A stretch of DNA of 62,421 bases, taken from positions 1-62,421 of the forward strand of contig CALAST010000014.1 in the NCBI GenBank assembly GCA_937889225.1. Reading direction: 5' to 3'. The first letter of the stretch is position 1; every line of letters starts with the position of its first letter. Position numbers and translations under genes: made by a program. Of the stretch, positions 44,326 to 53,659 are shown in pieces. This DNA comes from an uncultured Lachnobacterium sp. (GTDB lineage Bacteria; Bacillota; Clostridia; Lachnospirales; Lachnospiraceae). Under the pieces are notes generated by a model. The model worked only from the letters and a program-made list of their open reading frames with translations. It ran no database searches and was not told the origin of the DNA.

Positions 44326-45756
44326 TTAATGCTCCACGCATTTGAAGTGGGTGCTTGTTTTTCCTGCGTTTAAATCCACCGTAACAACGGTTCCTATCTT
44401 TTCTTCACTTTCAAACGCTATGCTTCCATGATGAAGCTGCACGATTTTTTCACAAAGGGCAAGTCCAATCCCTGCACTTCCTTTCCTTCTGGCTCTTGCT
44501 TTATCTACACGGAAAAAGGCTTCTGTTAAATGTTTGATTGCTTCTTTAGGAATCCCTTTTCCTTCATCCTGCACACATACCATACAGCCCGTTTCTGTCA
44601 GTTTAACTGTCACAAAAATGTTTCCGCCATGCTCCATTGCTTTTTTTGCATTGTCCAATAAATTAATCAGTAATGTCTGAAACAAATCGGGTTCTAAAAG
44701 ACAGGTCCCTGTTTCTGCTTTTACATCTATCTGTATATGGCTTTTCGCATAGGTATTTTGTAAATGTTTCACTACATAATAAGTTAAATCTGCCGGACTG
44801 CATTCTCTACATAAAATTTGTTTTTTATCTGCTACAAACAAATCCAACATTTTCAAAGACATATTCTCCAAACGCTTTGCTTCTGAAAAAATATATTCCA
44901 ATGCATCACTTTCATCTTCCTTATTTAACTTTTGTGTACGAAGCAAATCTGCATAACCGATAATAGACGTCATTGGTGTTTTCAATTCATGTGTAAATGC
45001 TCCCATAAACTGTTCTTTTTGCTCTGCTGATTCCTTTAGTAAGCAAATGTTCTGCTGCAATTTTTCTGCCATGCAATCAAATGCCTTTGATAATGCCCCA
45101 ATTTCGTCTTCACTTTTTATATTGGAACGATATGATAAATTTCCCTCTCCGATTTCTTTTGAAGCCTTGGTAAGCCTTCGCAAATGCCTCGTAATAAATG
45201 TTGCCATTATCCAAGAAAGCACGGCTCCCATCAAAAACATGACAAGAAATGTTTTCTGAAATACTCTTATCTGTTCTGTGCGTATCTCATAAATATACGT
45301 AAGATTTCTTCCCATATTCAAATAATAACTTTGTTGATTCAAAACAATCTGTGTAGTTGTTTGCAGGTATCTATCTCCTTCTTCCGTGGAAAAACAGGTA
45401 ACTAACACTTGATTTTCTTCTACATTTAATCTTTGATGCATCGCTTTTATCATATTTTCTTTTTTCTGATATTTATAAATTTCTTCCTCCATACAAGTGA
45501 CTTGCAAACAATCAATAGAGTCTTGTGCACACATATTTTCAATCACAGATACCAATTGTTCTTCGCTGAACCATTCGCCATCTTCACCCACATACTGCAC
45601 AATACGCAAAATCAGCTCATTGCTGTCTACCGCAGTCTGTTCTTCCTTTTCCAAAGATGCCTGAAAACTTGTATGAATCATAATCGCTCCACCAATGCTA
45701 AACAAGACAGCAATAAGTGATGTCGTCATAAAAACAATCCGCAAGCGAACACTCAT
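44326..45756 (-). CDS. Sensor histidine kinase
   Basis: A 476-residue membrane kinase with two spans (about 8-30 and 168-190) enclosing an extracellular sensor. HAMP follows (RHLRRLTKASKEIGEGNLSY), then a HisKA box with the phospho-accepting His in THELKTPMTSIIGYADLL. The HATPase part shows NLLDNAKKA (N box), VQDEGKGIP (G1) and GSAGIGLALCEKI (G2). The last residues (STHFKCVEH) are encoded by an interspersed-repeat-like sequence. It overlaps the regulator gene by 4 bp. The signal is unknown. Confidence 0.92.
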   Translation of the reverse strand: MSVRLRIVFMTTSLIAVLFSIGGAIMIHTSFQASLEKEEQTAVDSNELILRIVQYVGEDGEWFSEEQLVSVIENMCAQDSIDCLQVTCMEEEIYKYQKKENMIKAMHQRLNVEENQVLVTCFSTEEGDRYLQTTTQIVLNQQSYYLNMGRNLTYIYEIRTEQIRVFQKTFLVMFLMGAVLSWIMATFITRHLRRLTKASKEIGEGNLSYRSNIKSEDEIGALSKAFDCMAEKLQQNICLLKESAEQKEQFMGAFTHELKTPMTSIIGYADLLRTQKLNKEDESDALEYIFSEAKRLENMSLKMLDLFVADKKQILCRECSPADLTYYVVKHLQNTYAKSHIQIDVKAETGTCLLEPDLFQTLLINLLDNAKKAMEHGGNIFVTVKLTETGCMVCVQDEGKGIPKEAIKHLTEAFFRVDKARARRKGSAGIGLALCEKIVQLHHGSIAFESEEKIGTVVTVDLNAGKTSTHFKCVEH

Positions 45757-46412
45757 TTTTGTACCTCCAGACGATAACCTACTTTTTTTACTACCTGCAA
45801 TTCATTTTCCAATCCTGTTTTTCTGCGAAGTCGCTGCACATGCAAGTCTACTGTTTTACTTCCATACTGCATCTCTCCGCCCCATACACGTTCATAAATC
45901 TGTTCACGATAAAGGGCGACATTTGGCATACGAAGGAACAGACATAGTAAATCAAATTCCTTTGGTGTCAAAGCAATTTCTTTTCCATCTCGTTCTGCTT
46001 TCATGGCGGAACAATTCACCATAAGTCCGTTTAAATAAAAGATTTCCTCTGTTTTACAATAACGTCGCAAAACTACTTCTACTCTGGCAATCAATTCCGC
46101 AATTTCAAACGGCTTTACCACATAATCTTCCGCGCCCATCCGAAGCCCTTTCACGCGGTCAGTTACTGCATTTTTTGCCGTAAGAAAAATCACCGGAATT
46201 TGCAATGGGCGAATATATTCCATCAATTCAAATCCATCAATTTCCGGCAGCATCACATCTAAAAGAATCAAATCATACTTCTCATTATCTATTTTTTCCA
46301 ATGCCTGACTGCCATCTTCTGCGGTATCACATAGATATCCCACGTTTGTCAGGCTGATTCGTATTAAATTTAAAATTGGTTTTTCATCATCTACAATCAA
46401 TATTCGTATCAT
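45753..46412 (-). CDS. OmpR/PhoB-type response regulator
   Basis: A 219-residue regulator. The receiver has DDEKPIL near the N-terminus, the phospho-Asp in LILLDVMLPEIDG (about 52), Thr in VIFLTAK and Lys in DYVVKPF. The C-terminal winged helix includes LTPKEFDLLCLFLR and SKTVDLHVQRLRRK. It heads an operon with its kinase and the exported protein. Confidence 0.94.
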   Translation of the reverse strand: MIRILIVDDEKPILNLIRISLTNVGYLCDTAEDGSQALEKIDNEKYDLILLDVMLPEIDGFELMEYIRPLQIPVIFLTAKNAVTDRVKGLRMGAEDYVVKPFEIAELIARVEVVLRRYCKTEEIFYLNGLMVNCSAMKAERDGKEIALTPKEFDLLCLFLRMPNVALYREQIYERVWGGEMQYGSKTVDLHVQRLRRKTGLENELQVVKKVGYRLEVQK

Positions 46413-46512
46413 ATTCTTAGCATTTCTTCCTTTCTTTGTTTTATCGTTAAATGAATATTCACATTATATCCTACATCAAATCAGCATCAAAACAACATCA
46501 AACCCATATTAA

Positions 46513-46552
46513 AAAGTCCACATACTTACAGTTCTGCAAGTACATGGACTTT
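46513..46552 (-). terminator. Terminator after the acyltransferase gene
   Basis: AAAGTCCATGTACTT pairs with AAGTATGTGGACTTT (one mismatch) on the minus strand, followed by TTAATATG. It lies 27 bp after the stop at 46579. Confidence 0.75.
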
Positions 46553-46578
46553 CTCTATTTATATTTTTTCATATATTT

Positions 46579-47292
46579 TCAAAATTGTGGTATCACTTCC
46601 TGTATCCTTCCACGCACCATTGCTGCAAGTTGTGTCGTGTTCAAGTTTTTATATTCTTCATACAAAATCGGTTTTAAATAATGCACCTGCACAGCTACCT
46701 GTTTAATTCCCTTTTCATCTAAAACCTTATAACTATCAACCAAGGCAAACGGAAGAATGGTACATTTTGACTTTGTAGCGGATTTAAATGTACCGCTATG
46801 AAACTCTAACATCTGATTGCCATTTCTGCTTCTTGTACCTTCCGGAAAAATCAGCATATTGCGACCTTGTTTGATTTCATCTGCAACGGACTGAATCACT
46901 TTCATAGACTGACGGATGTCTTCACGGTCCATCGGATAAGATTTTGTGCAAGCAATAATTTGCTTAATAAACGGTATATCTTTCAGTTCCTTCTTTAACA
47001 CAGCCGCCAACGGTTTGTCAAAAGATGCCACAAGTGCCAATATATCAAACATTCCCTGATGATTTCCACAGATTAAAAAACCATCTTCTTTTGGAATATT
47101 TTCTTTTCCATATACCTGCAAGTCAATATTTCCTGTTTTGACTGCTCGTTTTAAAATATATTGGATATGACTATATTTTTCTTCATAAGAATACTCGTCG
47201 GTATGCTTTGCATAATGACATAACTTTATCCATGCAAATGGCACTCTAAAAAGATTTCGAAGTACCATTAATATAATTCGATTCATAATCAT
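46579..47292 (-). CDS. plsC: 1-acyl-sn-glycerol-3-phosphate acyltransferase
   Basis: A 237-residue membrane-associated enzyme that makes phosphatidic acid from lysophosphatidic acid. The catalytic NHxxxxD motif is GNHQGMFDILAL (about 78-89), the glycerol-phosphate site is FPEGTRSRNG (about 150), and KSYPMDRED lies between. The N-terminus is hydrophobic. The ATG at 47292 has only a weak ribosome binding site. An interspersed repeat lies 28 bp upstream and may have replaced the original leader. Confidence 0.9.
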   Translation of the reverse strand: MIMNRIILMVLRNLFRVPFAWIKLCHYAKHTDEYSYEEKYSHIQYILKRAVKTGNIDLQVYGKENIPKEDGFLICGNHQGMFDILALVASFDKPLAAVLKKELKDIPFIKQIIACTKSYPMDREDIRQSMKVIQSVADEIKQGRNMLIFPEGTRSRNGNQMLEFHSGTFKSATKSKCTILPFALVDSYKVLDEKGIKQVAVQVHYLKPILYEEYKNLNTTQLAAMVRGRIQEVIPQF

Positions 47293-47319
47293 TTTTCAGT
47301 TACAGAACACCATCGCTAT

Positions 47320-47391
47320 AAAGCGGACACTCGCAATCCGCTTTCGCTACTTGCTCGTGAACGCAGGCAGCTTCGCTGCTTCTGCGTTCAA
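47320..47391. repeat. Full copy of the AAGCGGACACTCG interspersed repeat
   Basis: It begins AAAGCGGACACTCGCAATCC and ends GCTTCTGCGTTCAAG. It forms two hairpins: AAGCGGA with TCCGCTT, and GAACGCAG with CTGCGTTC enclosing GCAGCTTCGCTGC. Over its whole length it is nearly identical to 14763-14836. Confidence 0.7.
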
Positions 47392-47597
47392 GCTATGGCG
47401 TACGCAACTTTTCTCCTTTTCCAAATCTAGTCTTATATTTCATATGGAAAACACAAATTTTTCACAAAGATATCCATTTATTTCCTATGCTCATTCCTTG
47501 TATCTCTTTGTCAAAAACACACGTGTTTTCATAATATTTCTAACGTAAGGTAAACTCTCAAACTCGGCGTCCGCTATATTCTCATAAAGACAATACT

Positions 47598-48473
47598 TTA
47601 CCGTTTCGGTCTGCAAGAACAACCTATACCTAATCCGCCTTCTCCTACATGACAGGAAATTCCCAATGTCAGATTGTCACATAAAACTTCCATTCCCGGG
47701 AAAAATGCTTTGATTTCTTCTACCCATTCTTGTGTGGTTGATTCATCCGCACTTGTTGCCGCAAGCAAATAGATTTCACCCTTATCATAATATTCCTTAA
47801 ATGTTGTTTCCATATCCTTTTTGAGTGCTTCTAACATTTCTTTTTTTGCCTTCTTCATTCCACGGCTCTTTTTAAATGTTTCCAAAACACTTATGCCTAA
47901 TTTTAAAACAGGCTTAATATTTAACAATGTGCCAATTGCAGCCGTTCCTGCGGAAATACGTCCTCCCCTTTTTAAAAACTCCAACGTTTCTACCGCAATA
48001 TAAATGGACATTTTCTCTTTTTCTTCTTCCAAAATAGCTTTGATTCTTTCTGCACTATAGCCGCCTTCCGCCAGTTCTAATGCATCCAAAACTGAACGAT
48101 GAAGCGGTGTAGACACGCGCCCATTATCTACTACAAAAACTTTATTTTCAAATTCGTCTTCTGTTGCAAGCATCATAGCCGTTCCACATGAACCGCTTAA
48201 ACCGCTGCTCATTGGAATATACACAATTTGCTCATATTCCTTTAAACCTTCTCTCCAAAAATCCATTAAGGATTCCGGTGATGGCTGAGAGGTCGATACT
48301 TTTTCCCCTGCATTTAACCGTTCAAAAAATGTTGTTCTGGTTAAGGATACTTCTTCATAATAACATTCTTCTCCAAAATAAAATGGCATTGGAAGAACCA
48401 TAATTCCTAACCGCTCCGCTTCTTCCTGTAAAATCCCACTATGGCTATCTGTTGCAATCCCAATTGTTCTCAT
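47598..48473 (-). CDS. DegV family fatty-acid-binding protein
   Basis: A 291-residue DegV/FakB-type protein. It has GIATDSHSGI at the N-terminus, the lipid head-group Ser region STSQPSPE, IPMSSGLSGS and LEFLKRGGRIS. Family members bind fatty acids and deliver them to a fatty acid kinase. The acyltransferase gene next to it supports a lipid role, although the repeat between them argues against one operon. Confidence 0.92.
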   Translation of the reverse strand: MRTIGIATDSHSGILQEEAERLGIMVLPMPFYFGEECYYEEVSLTRTTFFERLNAGEKVSTSQPSPESLMDFWREGLKEYEQIVYIPMSSGLSGSCGTAMMLATEDEFENKVFVVDNGRVSTPLHRSVLDALELAEGGYSAERIKAILEEEKEKMSIYIAVETLEFLKRGGRISAGTAAIGTLLNIKPVLKLGISVLETFKKSRGMKKAKKEMLEALKKDMETTFKEYYDKGEIYLLAATSADESTTQEWVEEIKAFFPGMEVLCDNLTLGISCHVGEGGLGIGCSCRPKR

Positions 48474-48967
48474 AATTTCCCACTTCCTCCAATATGTTCC
48501 TTCCTTTACTCACCTTACTATTTCGCACTCTACTGCCAATCATTTCCATATGACATTGCTCTTTTTATAGTTTAACATAGTTTGGGTGAAAAAGATAGGC
48601 ATTTTATTTCCACTTATTTCTCTTGTCAAGAAAGGTAAACAACGATACTACAAATGCAATCATTTAGAAAAAAAGGAATATATTTTAGCAGGGAATATAC
48701 GATTTCTTCAAACCATTTATCCGTATCTTTTCTCATTTTCTATCGTCTTTCTTTTTTTGTTGGGATTACGTTAACATATATTTGTTTAAAAAATGTTTTT
48801 TTCATGTTTCAGAATTATTAATTTAACCGAATCAAACTGCTATTCTCAAAATGAGTATGGAAAAAGGAACTACATTTCTGTAGTTCCTCAGCTAAATTGT
48901 TTAGTAAAGCGAACACGCAACGTTAAAATGTGATAGTGAAAGTTTACGAAAACTTCGCCAAAAGGCT
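48474..48967. other. Intergenic region with a repeat fragment and a terminator
   Basis: About 490 bp. A terminator on the minus strand (AGGAACTACA with TGTAGTTCCT, 48865-48888, followed by TTTTTCC) ends the regulator gene that stops at 48968. A TTAACCGAATCAAACTGCT repeat piece lies at 48823-48841. A 62-codon plus-strand frame at 48586-48774 has a hydrophobic C-terminus but only a GTG start without a ribosome binding site. I do not call it a gene. Confidence 0.45.
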
Positions 48968-50260
48968 TTAGAAAAAAGATGTGCCGTTCTGACACCTTAT
49001 TGTCAAATCATTCTCCCAATTTTCCAATAAAAGTAACTCTAATTCCCTTTTATACGCTTCCTCTGCGGAAATTTGTCCAAGTCGGTATCGTATCATATTT
49101 TTAGTTTCTTCAATATACTGATAATTTTCAATTTCTTCCATATCTAATGCATTTTCGAGTTCCTGCAATATATCCAAACATTTTTCCCATTCTTCTTCCA
49201 CATGTATGATTCTTTCTTCTTTTAAAAGCCGATACACACTCAACTTATCCGTTACCAACTCTCCCCGATAATAACTCCACCCAATATCCAGTTTCTCCGT
49301 CAATGCCTCCAAATTTTTCTTTTTCGGTGGATATTTTCCGGTTTCAATACGAGAATAGGTTTCCGGTTCGCAAACTCCCTCACTTAATTTCGCCTGTGTC
49401 AATCCTTTACGCATACGATTGGAATATAAATACTCCGGAATTAAAAACAACTTTAACATTCTTCCTGTCAAAAGTTCCGGACGAAATTCTGTTTCTTCTT
49501 CGGCTTGTTCAAATAATTGCAAAAATACTTCCTGTTGCTTTTTATAAAATGCTACCTTTTCATCGCCTTTTTCCAAAAGCAAATTCGTATATATAGAAAG
49601 TAATTCTGTAATATCATGCATAGTTTTCGTAGATACTAAAAGATTTAATGCTTTTTCACATAATCTGATTTTCTTATTTCTTGTAAGCGTATCTTCGGCA
49701 ACAATTATCCATGCAACAATTAGTTTTGGATATATTTTTACACGTTCATTATCTTCCATAAAACCATCTGATATATACTGTTCCAATTTTTCAAAAAGCA
49801 CTTCTGCCGATTCCTCATCTAACGTATTCGCCATTCTTCCATAATATAAGTAAAGAATCAATAAATGTAATTCCGTGATTCCTAACAATATGGAATCCTT
49901 TGTAATATTAAAAATATCCGGTATTGTCTGTTCTATTGCAAACTTCAAGTAACCAAATGCATTTTTATAATTCTCATATTTTTTTACCTCTACTATAGCT
50001 TTTAGATAATAGGAATGTTGATTTTGCAGATTTAGATAATTTTTTAACTTTGGTATTGTTTGTTCTTGCAACAGGTCTTCTAATAAATCCCAATCCTACT
50101 CCTCTAATGCCTGCATGGTTTTTTCTTTCCACTTATAATATTCATATTCTTCCGGTGTTACCATGGCCACAAAATCTTCTACCGAAACACCCATTCGCTG
50201 AAGCAAAAAATGAAACAGCAGTATATTTGGATTTTTGGCACAATCTATTACTATCCTATC
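48968..50260 (-). pseudogene. XRE/TPR-type regulator interrupted by an in-frame stop
   Basis: The open part (48968-50071, about 367 residues) is an all-helical TPR-like protein with an XRE helix-turn-helix in its middle (RKGLTQAKLSEGVCEPETYS, then RIETGKYPPKKKN). The same frame continues upstream across a TAG at 50096-50098. It reads MGVSVEDFVAMVTPEEYEYY and ends KTMQALEE before the TAG, then resumes as DWDLLEDLLQEQ. The smooth join shows one original gene with a nonsense mutation. The reading could start at the ATG at 50194. Upstream in frame are about 22 more codons, running into the stop of the next gene. It is probably inactive, or yields a truncated product from a TTG at 50071. Confidence 0.7.
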
Positions 50261-51936
50261 AAGATTGTCTTTCCTTCAAATGCAAATCCGTATTTATGAA
50301 TATTTTCTTTACAAATTCCTTTTGCTATAAGGGAAGTTTCATATTGTTTTTCTTCTATTTGCTTTAATGCTGCCTGCACCGTTTCTTTCAAATCTTTTTC
50401 ATCTTCAGGGTCATGTACTTTAAATTCCAGTATAAATGCATCCTTTCCTTTCTCTTTTGGCTCTATCATAACATCATATCTTCCAAATCCGCTTTCTCGA
50501 TTAGATGTTACCACATATTCACTGGATAAATCCACAATGAGACCAAGCACAAATCCGTGATAAAAACGTTCCGGTGCTTCATCAGATGGTTTTTTACCGG
50601 AATCAAAATAACTGAATATTTCTTTTGCTACACGATTCATATAGGCATTCATTTCTTTGATATTTCCACGAAGCATGGCTTTCACAAAATCGTTATAATT
50701 TCTCTTTGCAAGACCAAACCATCCTCGTACCATTCCGTAAAACATATGCAAGACTTCAAAATTTGTAACTGTTAACTCATACATCGCTTCTTGCCCGAAT
50801 GGAAGTAATTCTTTTCTCTCATATCCCAATACTTTTAAATAACCGCTTGCGAGAAGTAAACTCCAAATGGCACTTTCATTATCATCTAATTGACTATATA
50901 CAATCTGTTCATCTATCGGACAAAAAATACTTTTGCCTTTTAATAATGTTTCAAATGTTATTTTGATATCTTTATTTCCCTCACGAATCAATTTTCCCAC
51001 AAGACTATTACTGCTTGTATTCGCCCAATACGTATCATATTTTCCTTTATCCAAAAAATTTAAAACCGACCAAGGATTATAGATATCTGAATGATTTCCA
51101 AATATAAAACCATCATACCATCTTTTTACACCTGTTTTTTCTTCACTTAAGCCACATTCATCTAAAGCTCTAAATACTTCTTCCTCCGTAAAACCAAAGG
51201 CTGTTTCGTATTTATTCGCAGTAGTAGTAACAACCTCCAAATTATTTAAATCGGAAAAAATAGACTCCTTGCTCACTCTGGTAATACCGGTCATAATTCC
51301 TTTTTCTAAGTAAGGATTTGTCTTAAACGTAGAATTGAAAAGACTTCGAATAAAATATACAATTTCTTCCCAAAATCCATGTACATACGCTTCCTGCATC
51401 GGTGTATCATACTCATCCAATAAAATAATTACCTTTTTTCCATAATAATCATATAAAAATTTGCACAACTTATGAATTGCTTGTGTAGCTGTTGTTTCTT
51501 TCATTTCCATATTTACGGATTGAAAAAAATCACATTCTGTTCCAACTAATTCTTTCAATAAAAATGTATGTTTCTCATAGAGGTCTACTAATATTTGATA
51601 AAATCGTTGCTTTGTATTTTCATAAGTGTTCTCTTTTATATTAGCAAACGATAAACTAATAACCGGATATGTTCCCTGTAACTGCCTGTATTTTTCTTCT
51701 TTCCAAATAGAAAGGTTTTCAAATAAATCACTTCTTCCATTATGCTTATTAGAAAAGAAATACTCCAACATATTTAAATTCAATGTTTTTCCGAAACGAC
51801 GTGGACGGGAAATTAATGTTACACTATCTTCACTTTCCCACCACTCTTTTATAAAATTTGTTTTATCTATATAAAAAATATTTCTTGTAATAATTGTTTC
51901 AAAATCCTGTATTCCAATTCCAACAGTTCTTGCCAT
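50251..51936 (-). CDS. AAA-ATPase-like / PD-(D/E)xK nuclease (DUF1703) protein
   Basis: A 561-residue protein of a family expanded in Lachnospiraceae. The N-terminal AAA-ATPase-like domain (about 1-290) starts VGIGIQDFETIITRNIFYID, with SRPRRFGKTLNLNML as the P-loop and KKVIILLDEYDTPMQEAY as Walker B. The C-terminal DUF1703 nuclease-like domain has GRYDVMIEPKEKGKDAFILE followed by FK, giving the D-ExK pattern. The family is linked to mobile-DNA or defence roles, but function is not established. It overlaps the start of the interrupted regulator gene, suggesting it landed next to or into that gene. Confidence 0.88.
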   Translation of the reverse strand: MARTVGIGIQDFETIITRNIFYIDKTNFIKEWWESEDSVTLISRPRRFGKTLNLNMLEYFFSNKHNGRSDLFENLSIWKEEKYRQLQGTYPVISLSFANIKENTYENTKQRFYQILVDLYEKHTFLLKELVGTECDFFQSVNMEMKETTATQAIHKLCKFLYDYYGKKVIILLDEYDTPMQEAYVHGFWEEIVYFIRSLFNSTFKTNPYLEKGIMTGITRVSKESIFSDLNNLEVVTTTANKYETAFGFTEEEVFRALDECGLSEEKTGVKRWYDGFIFGNHSDIYNPWSVLNFLDKGKYDTYWANTSSNSLVGKLIREGNKDIKITFETLLKGKSIFCPIDEQIVYSQLDDNESAIWSLLLASGYLKVLGYERKELLPFGQEAMYELTVTNFEVLHMFYGMVRGWFGLAKRNYNDFVKAMLRGNIKEMNAYMNRVAKEIFSYFDSGKKPSDEAPERFYHGFVLGLIVDLSSEYVVTSNRESGFGRYDVMIEPKEKGKDAFILEFKVHDPEDEKDLKETVQAALKQIEEKQYETSLIAKGICKENIHKYGFAFEGKTILIG

Positions 51937-52078
51937 AAACCCCTCCTAAACGATACTTTATTTCCTTATACTTTTACTACTTTCTTATTAGTATATCCCA
52001 TTTATTTTTGCTTTGCAAAATTTTCTTTATCACTATTTTCATTTATAAAAAACATTTTGGATAAGAAAAACGAAAAAA

Positions 52079-52111
52079 AGGCAGGATAACCTTTCGCTAT
52101 CCTACCTTTTT
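52079..52111 (-). terminator. Terminator after the fumarase operon
   Basis: AGGTAGGATA pairs with TATCCTGCCT on the minus strand (one mismatch) and is followed by a TTTTTTTCG run. It starts 12 bp after the stop of the fumarase beta gene. Confidence 0.8.
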
Positions 52112-52122
52112 ATTTCTTATGC

Positions 52123-52680
52123 TTATTTTTTAGAAGCTAAATAAGCTGCTCTACCATCTTCATAAAGATTATTGCCTTCGCTGTCAATAATAACAACCAA
52201 TGGCATATCTTCTACATAAAGTCTTCTCAGAGCTTCTGCACCTAAATCTTCAAATGCAACAAGTTCTGCTTCTTTGATACATTTTGCAAGTAATGCACCG
52301 GCACCGCCGATTGCTCCGAAGTATACGCCTGAATATTTTTTCATAGCGTCTACAACTTCCGGAAGACGAGCTCCTTTACCAATCATGCCTCTTGCACCTA
52401 CGCTCATCATGGTTGGAGCATATGCATCCATACGTCCACTTGTTGTAGGACCTGCTGAACCGATAACCTGTCCCGGTTTTGCAGGTGTTGGTCCAACGTA
52501 GTAGATAGTTGCATCTGTTGGGTCAAATGGAATTTCTTCTCCTCTTGCAAGTGCTTCACACATACGTTTGTGACCTGCGTCACGAGATGTATAAATTGTA
52601 CCTGTTACATATACGCTATCTCCTGCATGGAGAGTCTTTGCTAATTCTTCTGTTAAAGGTAATGTAATGTGTTTTTCCAT
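52123..52680 (-). CDS. Class I fumarase, beta (C-terminal) subunit
   Basis: A 185-residue swivel subunit of the two-subunit iron-sulfur fumarase/tartrate dehydratase family. Motifs are GDSVYVTGTIYTSRDAGHKR, YYVGPTPAKPGQVIGSAGPT followed by TSGRMD, and GARGMIGKG. The gene follows the alpha subunit by 1 bp. With the alpha subunit it interconverts malate and fumarate. The fumarate reductase genes upstream in the same direction indicate that it feeds fumarate respiration or fermentation to succinate. Confidence 0.95.
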   Translation of the reverse strand: MEKHITLPLTEELAKTLHAGDSVYVTGTIYTSRDAGHKRMCEALARGEEIPFDPTDATIYYVGPTPAKPGQVIGSAGPTTSGRMDAYAPTMMSVGARGMIGKGARLPEVVDAMKKYSGVYFGAIGGAGALLAKCIKEAELVAFEDLGAEALRRLYVEDMPLVVIIDSEGNNLYEDGRAAYLASKK

Positions 52681-52681
52681 T

Positions 52682-53524
52682 TTAAATCACCTCCGATTTA
52701 TGACGGGTTACGTGGCAGTTGATATTGATTGCACATGGCATACCTGCGATGTGTGTTGGCAATGTTTCGATATTTAAACCGATAGCTGTAGTTTTTCCGC
52801 CAAAGCCTTGTGGTCCAATACCTAATTCATTGATTTTATCTAACATTTCTACTTCAAGGTCTGCATAGAATGGGTCCGGATTGGAAGAATCAATCGGTCT
52901 CATTAATGCTTTCTTTGCAAGTAAAGCAGCTTTGTCAAATGTTCCACCGATACCTACACCAACAACCATTGGAGGGCATGGGTTTGGACCTGCTGTTTCA
53001 ACAGTTTCAATGATAAAATCTTTGATGCCCTGAAGACCTGCAGATGGTTTGAACATACGAATTGCACTCATATTTTCACTACCGAAACCTTTTGGTCCAA
53101 CCGTAATTTTAATCTGTTCGCCCGGAACGATTTCTGTGTAAAGCATAGCCGGTGTATTGTCGCCTGTGTTTCCACGACGTACCGGGTCTTTTACAACAGA
53201 TTTACGAAGATATCCTTTGTCATATCCACGACGTACACCTTCGTCTACGGCTTCTGCAAGGTTACCGCCTACTAAATGTACATCCTGACCGATTTCAAGA
53301 AATACACATGCCATACCTGTATCCTGACAGATTGGCACGTTCTGTTCATCTGCGATTTCAAAGTTTTCAATAATTTTATCTAACACACCCTGAGCGATAT
53401 CCCAGTCTTCGCAAGCTCTGCAATTTTTAATTGCACATTTTACGTCTTCTGGTAAATGCTCGTTTGCTTCGATACAAAGCTTTTCAACTACATCTGTAAT
53501 TTGATTTACATTAATTTCGCGCAT
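52682..53524 (-). CDS. Class I fumarase, alpha (N-terminal) subunit
   Basis: A 280-residue catalytic subunit. Cluster cysteines are in PICQDTGMACVFLE (about 62), AGPNPCPPMVVGVGIGG (about 188) and the C-terminal MPCAININCHVTRHK. YTEIVPGEQIKITVGPKGFG and GSENMSAIRMFKPSAG are family signatures. The cluster is an oxygen-labile 4Fe-4S type, fitting an anaerobe. A 135-bp gap with an interspersed repeat separates it from the transporter gene upstream. Confidence 0.95.
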   Translation of the reverse strand: MREINVNQITDVVEKLCIEANEHLPEDVKCAIKNCRACEDWDIAQGVLDKIIENFEIADEQNVPICQDTGMACVFLEIGQDVHLVGGNLAEAVDEGVRRGYDKGYLRKSVVKDPVRRGNTGDNTPAMLYTEIVPGEQIKITVGPKGFGSENMSAIRMFKPSAGLQGIKDFIIETVETAGPNPCPPMVVGVGIGGTFDKAALLAKKALMRPIDSSNPDPFYADLEVEMLDKINELGIGPQGFGGKTTAIGLNIETLPTHIAGMPCAININCHVTRHKSEVI

Positions 53525-53585
53525 ATTTATTTCCTTTCCATTTATATATATAAGTGCTGCAAGCTTGCTTATATCTGACTGTAAG

Positions 53586-53633
53586 TAAATCAGACACTCA
53601 GAATCTGCTTCCGCTGCTTCTTCGTTAAATTAA
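53586..53633. repeat. Degenerate interspersed repeat between transporter and fumarase genes
   Basis: AAATCAGACACTCAGAATCT followed by GCTTCCGCTGCTTC resembles the AAGCGGACACTCG repeats at 14763 and 47320, with several substitutions. It lies in an intergenic gap of a co-directional cluster. Confidence 0.5.
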
Positions 53634-53659
53634 GCATTCCCTTACAACACTTATCTTTA

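Noticed and set aside
48586..48774. 62-codon plus-strand frame with a hydrophobic end
   Set aside because: There is only a GTG start and no ribosome binding site, and I recognise no family. It is kept as a note in the intergenic entry.
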